Counted from the first letter of the stretch, positions 1 through 6,713 are shown. The stretch: 7,502 nucleotides of DNA from Coleofasciculus sp. S288 (GCA_020216575.1 JAIUYC010000160.1:1-7502); one strand, 5' to 3'. The notes: generated by a model from the letters alone, not told the origin. Program-made: numbers and translations.

Positions 1-456
1 TCTGTGACATTTGACCCGATCGCACAGAAGCTCGACGCAGAACTCGCCTCTTGTGTGGTATGGCTCGATGGTTACGTGACAAACATTGATCGAACACCTC
101 GCAACACAAATATGCTGATTTGGCATCGGCGGCTTTGGCTGATCGATCACGGCGCAACGCTTTACTTCCACCATACCTGGAAAAATTACCGCGATCGCTA
201 CCGAGACCCTTTCCCCGCGATCAAAGATCACGTTCTACTCCCGTTTGCTAGTGAGCTTCAAGCGGTAGACTCGAAGATGACCGAACGGCTTGCGCCAGAC
301 ATCATCGACAGCATTATTCAACTGATTCCTGATGCTTGGCTGGTTGAATCTCCGTTTAGTGAGAACAGCCAACATCGAGAGGCTTATCTTGAGTACCTGC
401 TGAAGCGGCTAGAGCCACCGCATATTTTCCTAGAGGAGGCTATTCGTGCGCGATAG
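1..456 (+). CDS. HipA-like kinase (HipA_2 type), C-terminal part, cut by window start
   Basis: This is the C-terminal ~151 residues of a protein kinase related to HipA. The frame is open from base 1 with no stop, so the GTG at 4 is probably an internal valine and the real start lies upstream. Counting from that GTG, residues 29-38 (DRTPRNTNML) look like the catalytic loop, with D29 as likely catalytic base and N34 or N36 as metal ligand. LIDHG at 46-50 gives the second metal-binding Asp (D48), as in the PI3/4K-like fold of HipA. If the family length is about 250-270 residues, roughly the first 100, including the nucleotide-binding lobe, are missing here. The stop overlaps the next gene, a DUF3037 protein. 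I recall HipA_2 kinases being found beside DUF3037, so the pairing supports the call. No HipB-like antitoxin is visible. The family is inferred from motifs; the substrate is unknown. Confidence 0.8.
   Translation, partial: SVTFDPIAQKLDAELASCVVWLDGYVTNIDRTPRNTNMLIWHRRLWLIDHGATLYFHHTWKNYRDRYRDPFPAIKDHVLLPFASELQAVDSKMTERLAPDIIDSIIQLIPDAWLVESPFSENSQHREAYLEYLLKRLEPPHIFLEEAIRAR
434..439 (+). promoter_or_regulatory. Perfect Shine-Dalgarno AGGAGG for the DUF3037 gene
   Basis: AGGAGG lies inside the last codons of the HipA-like gene, six bases before the GTG at 446. It is the best ribosome binding site in the window and decides the start of the DUF3037 gene. The in-frame ATG at 488 has no comparable site before it. 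Confidence 0.75.
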
Positions 457-895
457 CGAAGCGCTGCTGCGAAGCGCAGATCGCTTGATGTATGATTACG
501 CCATCGTCCGCGTCGTTCCCAGAGTCGAGCGGGAAGAGTTTGTGAACGTTGGAGTGATTGTGTCATGCGCGACCCAAAGATTCCTCGAAGCCCGCATCGA
601 ACTCAATGAGCAACGGCTAATCGCGATCGATCCAACCTTAGATGTGGAAATAGTTCGCAACTACCTAGCAGCTATCCCTATCATTTGTGCTGGAGGAGAG
701 CAATCCGGTCCTATCGGTCAACTCCCACAACGAGAGCGCTTCCACTGGCTCGTTGCACCCCGCAGTACAATCATCCAGACCTCTAGGGTACACAGTGGTT
801 TTTGCAACAACCTCGCTGCCGTTCTCGATCGCCTACTTGACGCTAAAGTGCGCCCACCGCAGGTAAAACCCTCTGCCGTGGAACTGACTGGGTAG
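446..895 (+). CDS. DUF3037 domain protein, partner of the HipA-like kinase
   Basis: A 149-residue soluble protein of unknown function. Residues 15-41, from MYDYAIVRVVPR to EEFVNVGVIVSC, are the characteristic N-terminal motif of DUF3037 (my recognition; no search was run). There is no signal peptide or membrane segment. I chose GTG at 446 because a perfect AGGAGG sits six bases upstream. The family usually begins near MYDYA, so ATG at 488 is the alternative and would remove 14 residues. The gene overlaps the HipA-like kinase by 11 bases in another frame, which suggests translational coupling and a shared transcript. By position it could be a regulator, partner or substrate of the kinase, but nothing in the sequence says which. 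It converges with the acetyltransferase gene 37 bases downstream. Confidence 0.85.
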   Translation: MRDSEALLRSADRLMYDYAIVRVVPRVEREEFVNVGVIVSCATQRFLEARIELNEQRLIAIDPTLDVEIVRNYLAAIPIICAGGEQSGPIGQLPQRERFHWLVAPRSTIIQTSRVHSGFCNNLAAVLDRLLDAKVRPPQVKPSAVELTG

Positions 896-932
896 CGACG
901 CTGAAACTTAATTTTGCCGTAACTCTGTGCAA

Positions 933-1370
933 CTAATCAAACTCAAACATCACAACATCATCTGGGTTTGATTTTTTACCGCCTGTGGATTGATACAACT
1001 GCATAGCCGCAAGATTGCTTTTATTTGTGAACACAAATGCTTCAGAGCAACCCTGTTCTCGACCAAGTTTTCTAACGGCTTTGATTAATGCTGTCCCAAT
1101 TCCTCTTCGTTGGTAGGTTTCTGCCACATCGATTGAATACAAAAATAACATTGATTCATCTTTATCCCAGCGTTCAAGAATATAACCAATGACCTGGCCG
1201 ATTAGCGAGTTATCTAGCTCTGCCGATAACAGAATGTTTTGAGAGTTGCTTAGAAATTTTACAATTGTTTCCTGACTAGGCACTGTATCCCAAAATATCG
1301 TAATGCTTGCCTGTGCTTTTTCCCATTCATCAGTTGTCAGGCGAGTGATTGAGAGTTCTTCTATACCCAT
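933..1370 (-). CDS. GNAT-family N-acetyltransferase, resembling the AAC(3)-I group
   Basis: A 145-residue single-domain acetyltransferase of usual GNAT length, expected to move an acetyl group from acetyl-CoA to an amine. Motif A is clear: the beta-4 segment LFLYSIDV (75-82) is followed by QRRGIGTAL (87-95), the pyrophosphate-binding loop of acetyl-CoA. The C-terminal N119...LY(125-126)...GG(130-131) pattern is also typical. The ending DDVVMFEFD recalls aminoglycoside 3-N-acetyltransferases of the AAC(3)-I group, but overall resemblance is loose, so resistance activity is only a possibility. ATG at 1370 has an AAGGA about 12 bases upstream, slightly far. The gene is A/T-richer than its neighbours: bases 941-1000 hold 23 G/C of 60, against 31 of 60 at 4681-4740. 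It has no HIP1 site. Together these hint at later acquisition. It is divergent from the SH3b gene. Confidence 0.85.
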   Translation of the reverse strand: MGIEELSITRLTTDEWEKAQASITIFWDTVPSQETIVKFLSNSQNILLSAELDNSLIGQVIGYILERWDKDESMLFLYSIDVAETYQRRGIGTALIKAVRKLGREQGCSEAFVFTNKSNLAAMQLYQSTGGKKSNPDDVVMFEFD

Positions 1371-1482
1371 CTGTGCGCTAAATCCTTATTCCATAGAAAT
1401 GGTAGAACAACTAACTCTCAATGCGGAATGTGTCCAAGTTAAAAGCCGATAAGCTGACAAACAAGAGACTAAATATTGAGAT

Positions 1483-1512
1483 TTGTTCCATTGATACTGA
1501 GAAATGTATAAT
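1483..1512 (+). promoter_or_regulatory. Probable sigma-70 type promoter of the SH3b lipoprotein gene
   Basis: A perfect -10 hexamer TATAAT is at 1507-1512. TTGTTC at 1483-1488 could serve as the -35 with an 18-base spacer, matching the consensus only in its first three bases. TTGATA at 1491-1496 is a better hexamer but just 10 bases from the -10. The predicted start near 1519 leaves a leader of about 74 bases before the ATG at 1593. Confidence 0.5.
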
Positions 1513-1527
1513 ACCCTGATTTAGGGT
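1513..1527. promoter_or_regulatory. Inverted repeat at the predicted transcription start, possible operator
   Basis: ACCCT (1513-1517) and AGGGT (1523-1527) form a perfect 5-bp inverted repeat around GATTT, directly after the TATAAT box. In this place a bound repressor would block the polymerase. In RNA it could be only a short 5-bp stem at most. The arms are short, so chance is not excluded. Confidence 0.3.
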
Positions 1528-1592
1528 GGAGTTTTCCGAAACATAATCTATCGGACTGTTCAATAGTCTTAATTTTTAGAGTAGGCGATAGG

Positions 1593-2252
1593 ATGAATGC
1601 CATGAGAATTTTACTCATCTCAACTAAACTCTTGGGGAGTCTTGCCACTGCTTGTCAGAATTCCGACTTAAGCTCGACGCCTCAAACGGGTGACACTCCC
1701 ATAACTGAAAACACTATCAGTACGCCAGCACCAAGCAGTGCTCAAGCCCCCCAATCGACATCTTCGGGTGGCAAGCCAGTAGCAGCGAGTCCAAATAATG
1801 CGGCTTCCAGTCAGAGAGCTTGTTCGATTGGTGCTTATGTTATTGATAAAGATCCACAAGGGCTGAACGTGCGCTCCGGTCCTGGGAACAATTACAACGT
1901 TGTTGATAAGTTACCTACAACGACGGCTGGTGTAATTGTCGATCTCACGGCTTTCCAAGGGGATTGGGTGCAATTAACTAAGGCGGAAAGTGCTGAAAGG
2001 ATGGAGTTCCAGGGAACTGGATGGGTTTATGCTCGGCTGTTGGGTACGAGTACTCGGGGCTATGGGACTGAAGGTGTTTCGGTTTATTCTAGTCCCAGCG
2101 CTGAAAGCTCAGCATTAGGTCGCATCCCACCGAGTACCAGTGTCACGCTTTTAGGTTGCGATCGCTCATGGGCGTTGGTTGAATATCAGGGATTAAAAGG
2201 ATGGCTCGAACCCGAATCTCAGTGCGGCAATCCCTTTACCACTTGTTCGTAG
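1593..2252 (+). CDS. SH3b-repeat lipoprotein, predicted
   Basis: A 219-residue exported protein. Residues 4-20 are a hydrophobic signal segment ending in LATA before C21, a relaxed lipobox, so it is probably lipid-anchored; K12 inside the hydrophobic core is unusual. Residues 22-75 are a Ser/Pro/Thr/Gln-rich linker. The first SH3b domain (about 77-150) has the typical GLNVRSGPG at 90-98. A second SH3-like unit (about 157-208) contains VSVYSSPS and a GWLEPE end. Four cysteines after the lipobox (C77, C189, C211, C218) could form disulfides; the tail is QCGNPFTTCS. Bacterial SH3 domains often bind cell-wall peptides, and no catalytic domain is present. Start: ATG 1593 has GTAGG seven bases before it, whereas ATG 1602 (M4) has AGGA eight bases before it, and both are plausible. 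It has its own promoter. Confidence 0.85.
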   Translation: MNAMRILLISTKLLGSLATACQNSDLSSTPQTGDTPITENTISTPAPSSAQAPQSTSSGGKPVAASPNNAASSQRACSIGAYVIDKDPQGLNVRSGPGNNYNVVDKLPTTTAGVIVDLTAFQGDWVQLTKAESAERMEFQGTGWVYARLLGTSTRGYGTEGVSVYSSPSAESSALGRIPPSTSVTLLGCDRSWALVEYQGLKGWLEPESQCGNPFTTCS

Positions 2253-2285
2253 TACCTGCTTGTGTAACTTCGAGTAGCTTGGGAT

Positions 2286-2291
2286 TATATT
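2286..2291 (+). promoter_or_regulatory. Candidate -10 box (TATATT) for the GMC oxidoreductase gene
   Basis: TATATT matches five of six consensus bases and lies 43 bases before the ATG at 2335. No convincing -35 is found 16-19 bases upstream. A HIP1 octamer (2295-2302) follows at once, in the likely start region. Confidence 0.3.
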
Positions 2292-2294
2292 AGA

Positions 2295-2302
2295 GCGATC
2301 GC
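2295..2302. repeat. HIP1 octamer GCGATCGC, intergenic copy
   Basis: This is one of six perfect copies in the window; the other five, starting at 191, 2158, 3859, 5139 and 5610, are inside genes. Overrepresentation of this palindrome is a mark of many cyanobacterial genomes and is the main basis for the host assignment. Confidence 0.85.
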
Positions 2303-2334
2303 TTCCTCTGTGAAATCATCAAATAAGAAACCCC

Positions 2335-3921
2335 ATGTATGACTATGTCATCGTTGGTGCTGGCTCGGCTGGTTGTGTCTTAGCGAATCGCTTGACCGAA
2401 GATGCCAAAACTACAGTACTCCTCTTGGAAGCCGGAGAACCAGACCGCATGAAAGCCATCCATATTCCTGCGGCCTTCTCCAAGTTATTGAAAACTCAGT
2501 ACGACTGGGCTTACTACACCGAAAAACAACCACATCTAAATAACCGTGAACTTTACTGGCCTCGAGGAAAAGTACTAGGCGGCAGTAGTTCACTTAACGC
2601 CATGATTTATATTCGGGGCAACCGCTACGACTACGATCGCTGGCACAAGTTAGGGAACGAAGGATGGAGCTTTTCCGAAGTCCTCCCCTACTTCAAGAAA
2701 GCTGAAAACCAGGAACGCGGTGCTTCTGAATATTATGGCAGGGGAGGACCGCTCAATATAGCCGATCTACGCTACATTAACCCCCTTTCCCGTGCTTTTG
2801 TTGATGCCTGTGTAGAGGTTGGTCTACCTCAAAACCGCGATTTCAACGGAGTACAACAGGACGGTGCAGGGTTTTATCAAGTGACTCAAAAAAATGGCAC
2901 TCGTCATAGTACGGCTACGGCTTACTTAAAACCCATCTTGCATCGCTCTAATCTGACGATTCAAACCAACGCTCAAGTGATTCGTATCCATTTTGAAGGA
3001 ACGCGAGTTAGGGGTCTAACTTACCTTCAAAAGGGTAAAACTTATCCTATAGAAATTGCCAAGGAAGTGATTTTAAGTAGTGGAGCTGTCAACTCCCCTC
3101 AACTGCTGATGCTTTCTGGAATCGGTTCTGCCGAACACCTTAATGCTTTGGGAATTCCTGTGGTTGTTGATTTACCAGGAGTCGGGCAAAATCTCCAAGA
3201 CCACCTAGCTGTACCTGTGCTTTATGAATGTACCAAACCCATATCTCTGGCGAATGCAAGAACAACTCAAAATCTTCTGAATTATCTACTTTTTAGAAAG
3301 GGTCCGCTCACGTCTAATGTTGGGGAAGCTGGAGGGTTTATAAAAACAACGCCTGACTTGTTCGCTCCTAATCTGCAACTGTTATTTGCTCCTGTCTACT
3401 ATGTAGACCACGGCTTTACACAACCTGAGGGACATGGATTTACCATCGGAGCAACCCTTTTACATCCAAAAAGCAACGGCAGTATTACCTTGCGATCGAG
3501 CAATCCTTTAGAATCACCCATGATTCAGCCGAACTATTTAGCCAGTGACGCCGATTTAAAAATTTTAGTCGAGGGCGTTAAACTAGCTCGTCAAATCGCA
3601 CGAGCAAGAGCATTTGATTCAGTTCGAGGTGAAGAATTACATCCTAGTTCTAAAGTCCAGCAAGACGAGGAAATTGGCGCGTTTATCCGCAACAAGGCTG
3701 AAACGTTATATCACCCCGTTGGGACGTGCAAAATGGGGAACGATTTGATGTCAGTGGTAAACGATCAGCTAGAAGTCTACGGAGTACAAGGCCTGCGGGT
3801 AGTCGATGCCTCGATTATGCCTTTCATTGTTGGGGGGAACACCAATGCTCCCACAATTGCGATCGCTGAAAAAGCCGCCGACTTAATTAAGAGCGACTCT
3901 GGAAGCAAATGGGGACAGTAA
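2335..3921 (+). CDS. GMC-family FAD oxidoreductase (choline dehydrogenase-like)
   Basis: A full-length 528-residue flavoprotein that oxidises an alcohol to an aldehyde or ketone with FAD. The FAD-binding loop GAGSAG is at 8-13, with E32 at the end of the second strand placed to bind the adenosine ribose. The first GMC signature runs through GKVLGGSSSLNAMIY (78-92), and the second is SSGAVNSPQLLMLSGIG (248-264). The active site is H460 in YHPVGTCKMG plus an Asn of GGNTNAPT (N502 or N504), a His/Asn pair as in choline-oxidising members. The C-terminus closes with the conserved VVDASIMP and AIAEKAADLI. There is no signal peptide, so it is probably cytoplasmic. Closeness to BetA does not prove choline as substrate, and no betaine aldehyde dehydrogenase or betaine transporter is visible. 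The ATG at 2335 begins the usual YDYVIVGAG strand, but no clear Shine-Dalgarno precedes it. Confidence 0.93.
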   Translation: MYDYVIVGAGSAGCVLANRLTEDAKTTVLLLEAGEPDRMKAIHIPAAFSKLLKTQYDWAYYTEKQPHLNNRELYWPRGKVLGGSSSLNAMIYIRGNRYDYDRWHKLGNEGWSFSEVLPYFKKAENQERGASEYYGRGGPLNIADLRYINPLSRAFVDACVEVGLPQNRDFNGVQQDGAGFYQVTQKNGTRHSTATAYLKPILHRSNLTIQTNAQVIRIHFEGTRVRGLTYLQKGKTYPIEIAKEVILSSGAVNSPQLLMLSGIGSAEHLNALGIPVVVDLPGVGQNLQDHLAVPVLYECTKPISLANARTTQNLLNYLLFRKGPLTSNVGEAGGFIKTTPDLFAPNLQLLFAPVYYVDHGFTQPEGHGFTIGATLLHPKSNGSITLRSSNPLESPMIQPNYLASDADLKILVEGVKLARQIARARAFDSVRGEELHPSSKVQQDEEIGAFIRNKAETLYHPVGTCKMGNDLMSVVNDQLEVYGVQGLRVVDASIMPFIVGGNTNAPTIAIAEKAADLIKSDSGSKWGQ

Positions 3922-3950
3922 GATGTTCTTTATCGCTCTAATCGCAGCTA

Positions 3951-3972
3951 AAACTCCCCCAGAGGGAGGTTT
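3951..3972 (+). terminator. Terminator-like hairpin after the GMC gene
   Basis: AAACTCCC (3951-3958) pairs with GGGAG-G-TTT (3964-3972) with one bulged G and a five-base loop, 29 bases after the GMC stop. The downstream ACTTACTTTT is T-rich but interrupted, so it would be a weak intrinsic terminator. It separates the GMC gene from the kinase gene. Confidence 0.4.
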
Positions 3973-4030
3973 ACTTACTTTTAAGCCGCTAAATTGGATC
4001 TATACCCTAGTAAATTACATAAGGGACAAA

Positions 4031-4067
4031 CTGAAGCTTTCTACGCTTCAGCCATTGAAACAGGCTG
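4031..4067 (+). repeat. Overlapping inverted repeats in the kinase leader
   Basis: CTGAAGC (4031-4037) and GCTTCAG (4045-4051) form a perfect 7-bp stem with a 7-base loop. CAGCC (4049-4053), sharing bases with the right arm, could instead pair with GGCTG (4063-4067). The two stems are mutually exclusive and lie 28-64 bases before the kinase ATG. There is no T-tract, so a classical terminator is unlikely. The rest of the gap 3922-4094 shows no clear promoter. Confidence 0.4.
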
Positions 4068-4094
4068 ATAGAACCTGGAACCTTAACAAAAGTA

Positions 4095-6713
4095 ATGATA
4101 CGAACTGACCGAGAAAACCTTGGCTTAGGTACTGCTCTATTAGGCATTACTCTAACACTGATAGTGCTATGGCCAGGGGTATTAAAAAATCTTTTAGCTG
4201 AAAACGGTTTTATTCCTCACGGGCATTGTTACCTGTGGAAACCAGGACTGGTGTGGCTCCATGCTGCCTCAGATTCTCTAATCGCACTGGCTTACGTCGC
4301 CATTTCAGCTACCCTTGCTTATCTGGTTCAGAAAACTCGCCAAGAAATCCCCTTCCATTGGATGTTCCTGGCATTTGGCTCCTTCATCGTTGCCTGCGGC
4401 AGTACCCACTTTATGGACGTGTGGACACTGTGGCGACCTAACTATTGGTTAGCAGGAGGACTGAAATTAATTACGGCTGTCGCCTCTGTAACTACAGCCT
4501 TTGCTTTACCGCCATTAGTCCCGAAGGCGTTGACACTGGTTCAAGAAGCCAAGCTTTCTGAAGAACGCCGCTTGCACTTGGAGACGGCGAACCAAGAGTT
4601 GAAGATGCTCTACGGCAAGCTCAAGGAGCTTGACCACCTCAAAACCCAATTCTTTGCCAATGTCAGCCACGAACTGCGAACTCCCCTCGCTTTGATATTA
4701 GGGCCGACTGAGAAACTGCTGACACAAGGAGGACTCAATGAGGAGCAACACCACGACCTGGAGGTAATAGACCGCAATGCCCGCCTCCTCCTCAAGCAAG
4801 TTAACGACCTGCTTGATGTCTCCAAGTTGGAGGCAGGTAAAATGGACATCAACTACGCTGAGGTTGACTTGGCGCAACTGATACGCCTGACTGCCGCCAA
4901 CTTCGACGGACTGGCACAAGAGCGTCAAATAACCTTTGATGTCGAGACACCAGAGTCTGTCTCGGCACAGGTCGATGCCCAGAAGGTGCAGCGCGTCCTC
5001 TTAAACCTCCTCTCCAATGCCTTTAAGTTCACTCCCCAAGGTGGGAGCATCCACTGTGTCTTGTCTATCCATGTCAACTCAACTGATCAATCCTCAGATG
5101 CTGCCCCATCTGAAGAAGATTATCGAGTTGAGCGTGCCGCGATCGCCATCCAAGATAGCGGACCAGGAGTGCCTCCGCAGCTACGGGAAACGATTTTCGA
5201 TCGCTTTAGCCAAGGGGAGGGGGGGGCTACTCGTCGCTTTGGCGGTACGGGGTTAGGGTTAGCGATTGTTAAAGAATTTGTGGAGCTACACGGCGGCACT
5301 ATCCGAGTGAGTGATGCCCCAAGCGGAGGAGCGAGCTTCACAGTTGAACTCCCGTTGGTTGCTCCCCCGGATGTCACGGTGTCTAAGACGGGAGGCGACA
5401 AGAGTGACACTGAAGTAATTGCTCTTCCCTTGTTGGAGGAACTGCGCCTTTCTACTCAGATGGTTGGTACAACTCAAGAGCAGGAGACGGGAAAACCACT
5501 GGTACTGGTGATTGAAGACAATCCGGAAATGAATCAGTTCATCACCGGGACTTTAGCGACTGAGTATTGCACCGCTACAGCATTCAATGGTCAGGAGGGT
5601 CTGGAGTTAGCGATCGCTCTGCATCCTGACCTCATTCTCAGCGACGTAATGATGCCCCAGATGAGCGGCGACCAGTTTGTGCATCAGCTACGAACTCACT
5701 CCCAACTGGATACTACCCCAATTATCCTGCTTACGGCTAAGGCTGATGATGAACTACGGGTGCAGTTACTCCGAGAGGGTGCTCAAGACTACCTCATGAA
5801 ACCCTTCTCCCTGGAGGAGCTAAGGGCGCGAGTCGGGAACCTGATTGCCATCAAGCGAGTTCGAGATTTATTGCAACAGGAGTTAACTAGCCAAAGTCAA
5901 GATTTAGAAGCGTTAGTTCAGGAAGTCACCCTCCGCAGGCGGGAGTTACAAATTGCCCTAGAGGCGATACAGCGACAGGCAAAGGAATTAGAAGAAGCAA
6001 ACCGCTTGAAGGATGAGTTTTTAGCGATTATCTCTCACGAACTGCGTACCCCGCTCAACGCCATCCTTTTAGGCGCTCAACTATTGCGTAGCCGCAAGCC
6101 GAATGAATCAACAATGGCTCGTACTCTTGAGACAATTGAACGCAATGCTAAGTTACAGATACAACTGATTGAAAATCTCTTGGATATCTCACGCCTGCTT
6201 CGAGGAAAGCTCCTCTTGGATAAGCAATCAGTTGCTCTTAAACCCCTAATTGAAGCAGCCATTAATACCGTGCAGGCGGCGGCTGATGCAAAAGCGATTC
6301 AACTGGAGTCTGTACTGGATGCCTCAGTCGGTTCAGTTTCCGGAGATCGAGACCGTTTGAAACAGATTGTTGAAAGTTTGTTAACTAACGCGATTAAATT
6401 TACCCCTCAAGGAGGGCGAGTTGACATTCGACTGGAGTGCCAAGATGAGAATGCTCGGATTCAGGTCAGCGACACGGGTACTGGTATCAGTGCTGAGTTT
6501 CTACCTCATGTTTTTGATTATTTCCGTCAAGCGGATAGTTCAACGACAAGAACGTATGGTGGATTAGGACTGGGTTTGGCAATTGTACGGCAATTGGTAC
6601 AACTCCATGATGGGACAATCGAAGTGGACAGTCCTGGCGTTGGGCAAGGAGCAACTTTTACAGTTACTCTTCCCATGACAGTTACGCCTAACCTAACCCG
6701 CTATCTTAACTAG
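4095..6713 (+). CDS. Ethylene-receptor-like hybrid histidine kinase: sensor, kinase, receiver, kinase
   Basis: An 872-residue membrane sensor kinase. TM helix 9-30 is followed by a three-helix domain (about 48-142) resembling the plant ETR1 ethylene-binding domain. ASDSLIALAYVAI (58-70) aligns with ETR1 helix 1, so D60, Y67 and I70 match D25, Y32 and I35, while S71 replaces P36. FIVACGSTH (97-105) gives I98, C101 and H105 for I62 and the copper ligands C65 and H69; K124 matches K91. A coiled coil (about 149-185) leads to kinase 1: H192 in SHELRTP, N308, D354 (DSGPG) and GGTGLGLA at 383-390. The receiver (about 470-585) has E474/D475, phospho-acceptor D517, T547 and K569. A second coiled coil (about 586-640) leads to kinase 2: H648, N765, D793 (DTGTG) and GGLGLGLA at 822-829. 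Both kinases look intact. There is no GAF, PAS, Hpt or output domain, and no partner regulator is visible. ATG 4095 follows an in-frame stop at 4056 and lacks a Shine-Dalgarno. Ethylene binding itself is inferred. Confidence 0.9.
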   Translation: MIRTDRENLGLGTALLGITLTLIVLWPGVLKNLLAENGFIPHGHCYLWKPGLVWLHAASDSLIALAYVAISATLAYLVQKTRQEIPFHWMFLAFGSFIVACGSTHFMDVWTLWRPNYWLAGGLKLITAVASVTTAFALPPLVPKALTLVQEAKLSEERRLHLETANQELKMLYGKLKELDHLKTQFFANVSHELRTPLALILGPTEKLLTQGGLNEEQHHDLEVIDRNARLLLKQVNDLLDVSKLEAGKMDINYAEVDLAQLIRLTAANFDGLAQERQITFDVETPESVSAQVDAQKVQRVLLNLLSNAFKFTPQGGSIHCVLSIHVNSTDQSSDAAPSEEDYRVERAAIAIQDSGPGVPPQLRETIFDRFSQGEGGATRRFGGTGLGLAIVKEFVELHGGTIRVSDAPSGGASFTVELPLVAPPDVTVSKTGGDKSDTEVIALPLLEELRLSTQMVGTTQEQETGKPLVLVIEDNPEMNQFITGTLATEYCTATAFNGQEGLELAIALHPDLILSDVMMPQMSGDQFVHQLRTHSQLDTTPIILLTAKADDELRVQLLREGAQDYLMKPFSLEELRARVGNLIAIKRVRDLLQQELTSQSQDLEALVQEVTLRRRELQIALEAIQRQAKELEEANRLKDEFLAIISHELRTPLNAILLGAQLLRSRKPNESTMARTLETIERNAKLQIQLIENLLDISRLLRGKLLLDKQSVALKPLIEAAINTVQAAADAKAIQLESVLDASVGSVSGDRDRLKQIVESLLTNAIKFTPQGGRVDIRLECQDENARIQVSDTGTGISAEFLPHVFDYFRQADSSTTRTYGGLGLGLAIVRQLVQLHDGTIEVDSPGVGQGATFTVTLPMTVTPNLTRYLN

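Larger units (their letters stand above)
1371..1592. other. Divergent intergenic region between acetyltransferase and SH3b lipoprotein genes
   Basis: This 222-base A/T-rich gap carries the promoter of the SH3b gene (about 1483-1512) and an inverted repeat just after it. No good promoter was found for the minus-strand acetyltransferase; a TTGTTC (read on the minus strand at 1410-1405) has only a poor -10 partner. No small ORF or RNA gene was recognised. Confidence 0.6.

Noticed and set aside
1391..1402. CCAT-AGAA-ATGG inverted repeat before the acetyltransferase gene
   Set aside because: Four-base arms are expected by chance in A/T-rich DNA and no promoter element aligns with it.
2335..3921. 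Naming the GMC gene betA (choline dehydrogenase)
   Set aside because: GMC members with the same motifs oxidise many alcohols, and no betaine-pathway gene is nearby, so the symbol would overstate the evidence.
3923..4108. A 61-residue frame starting one base after the GMC stop and overlapping the kinase start
   Set aside because: It has no Shine-Dalgarno, runs through the terminator-like hairpin and the inverted repeats, and shows no recognisable domain. It looks like a chance open frame in a noncoding gap.
4698..4928. Minus-strand open frames inside the kinase gene, with similar ones at 4610-4852 and 5120-5410
   Set aside because: They lie opposite strongly conserved kinase motifs and contain no domain of their own; they are shadows of the real gene.
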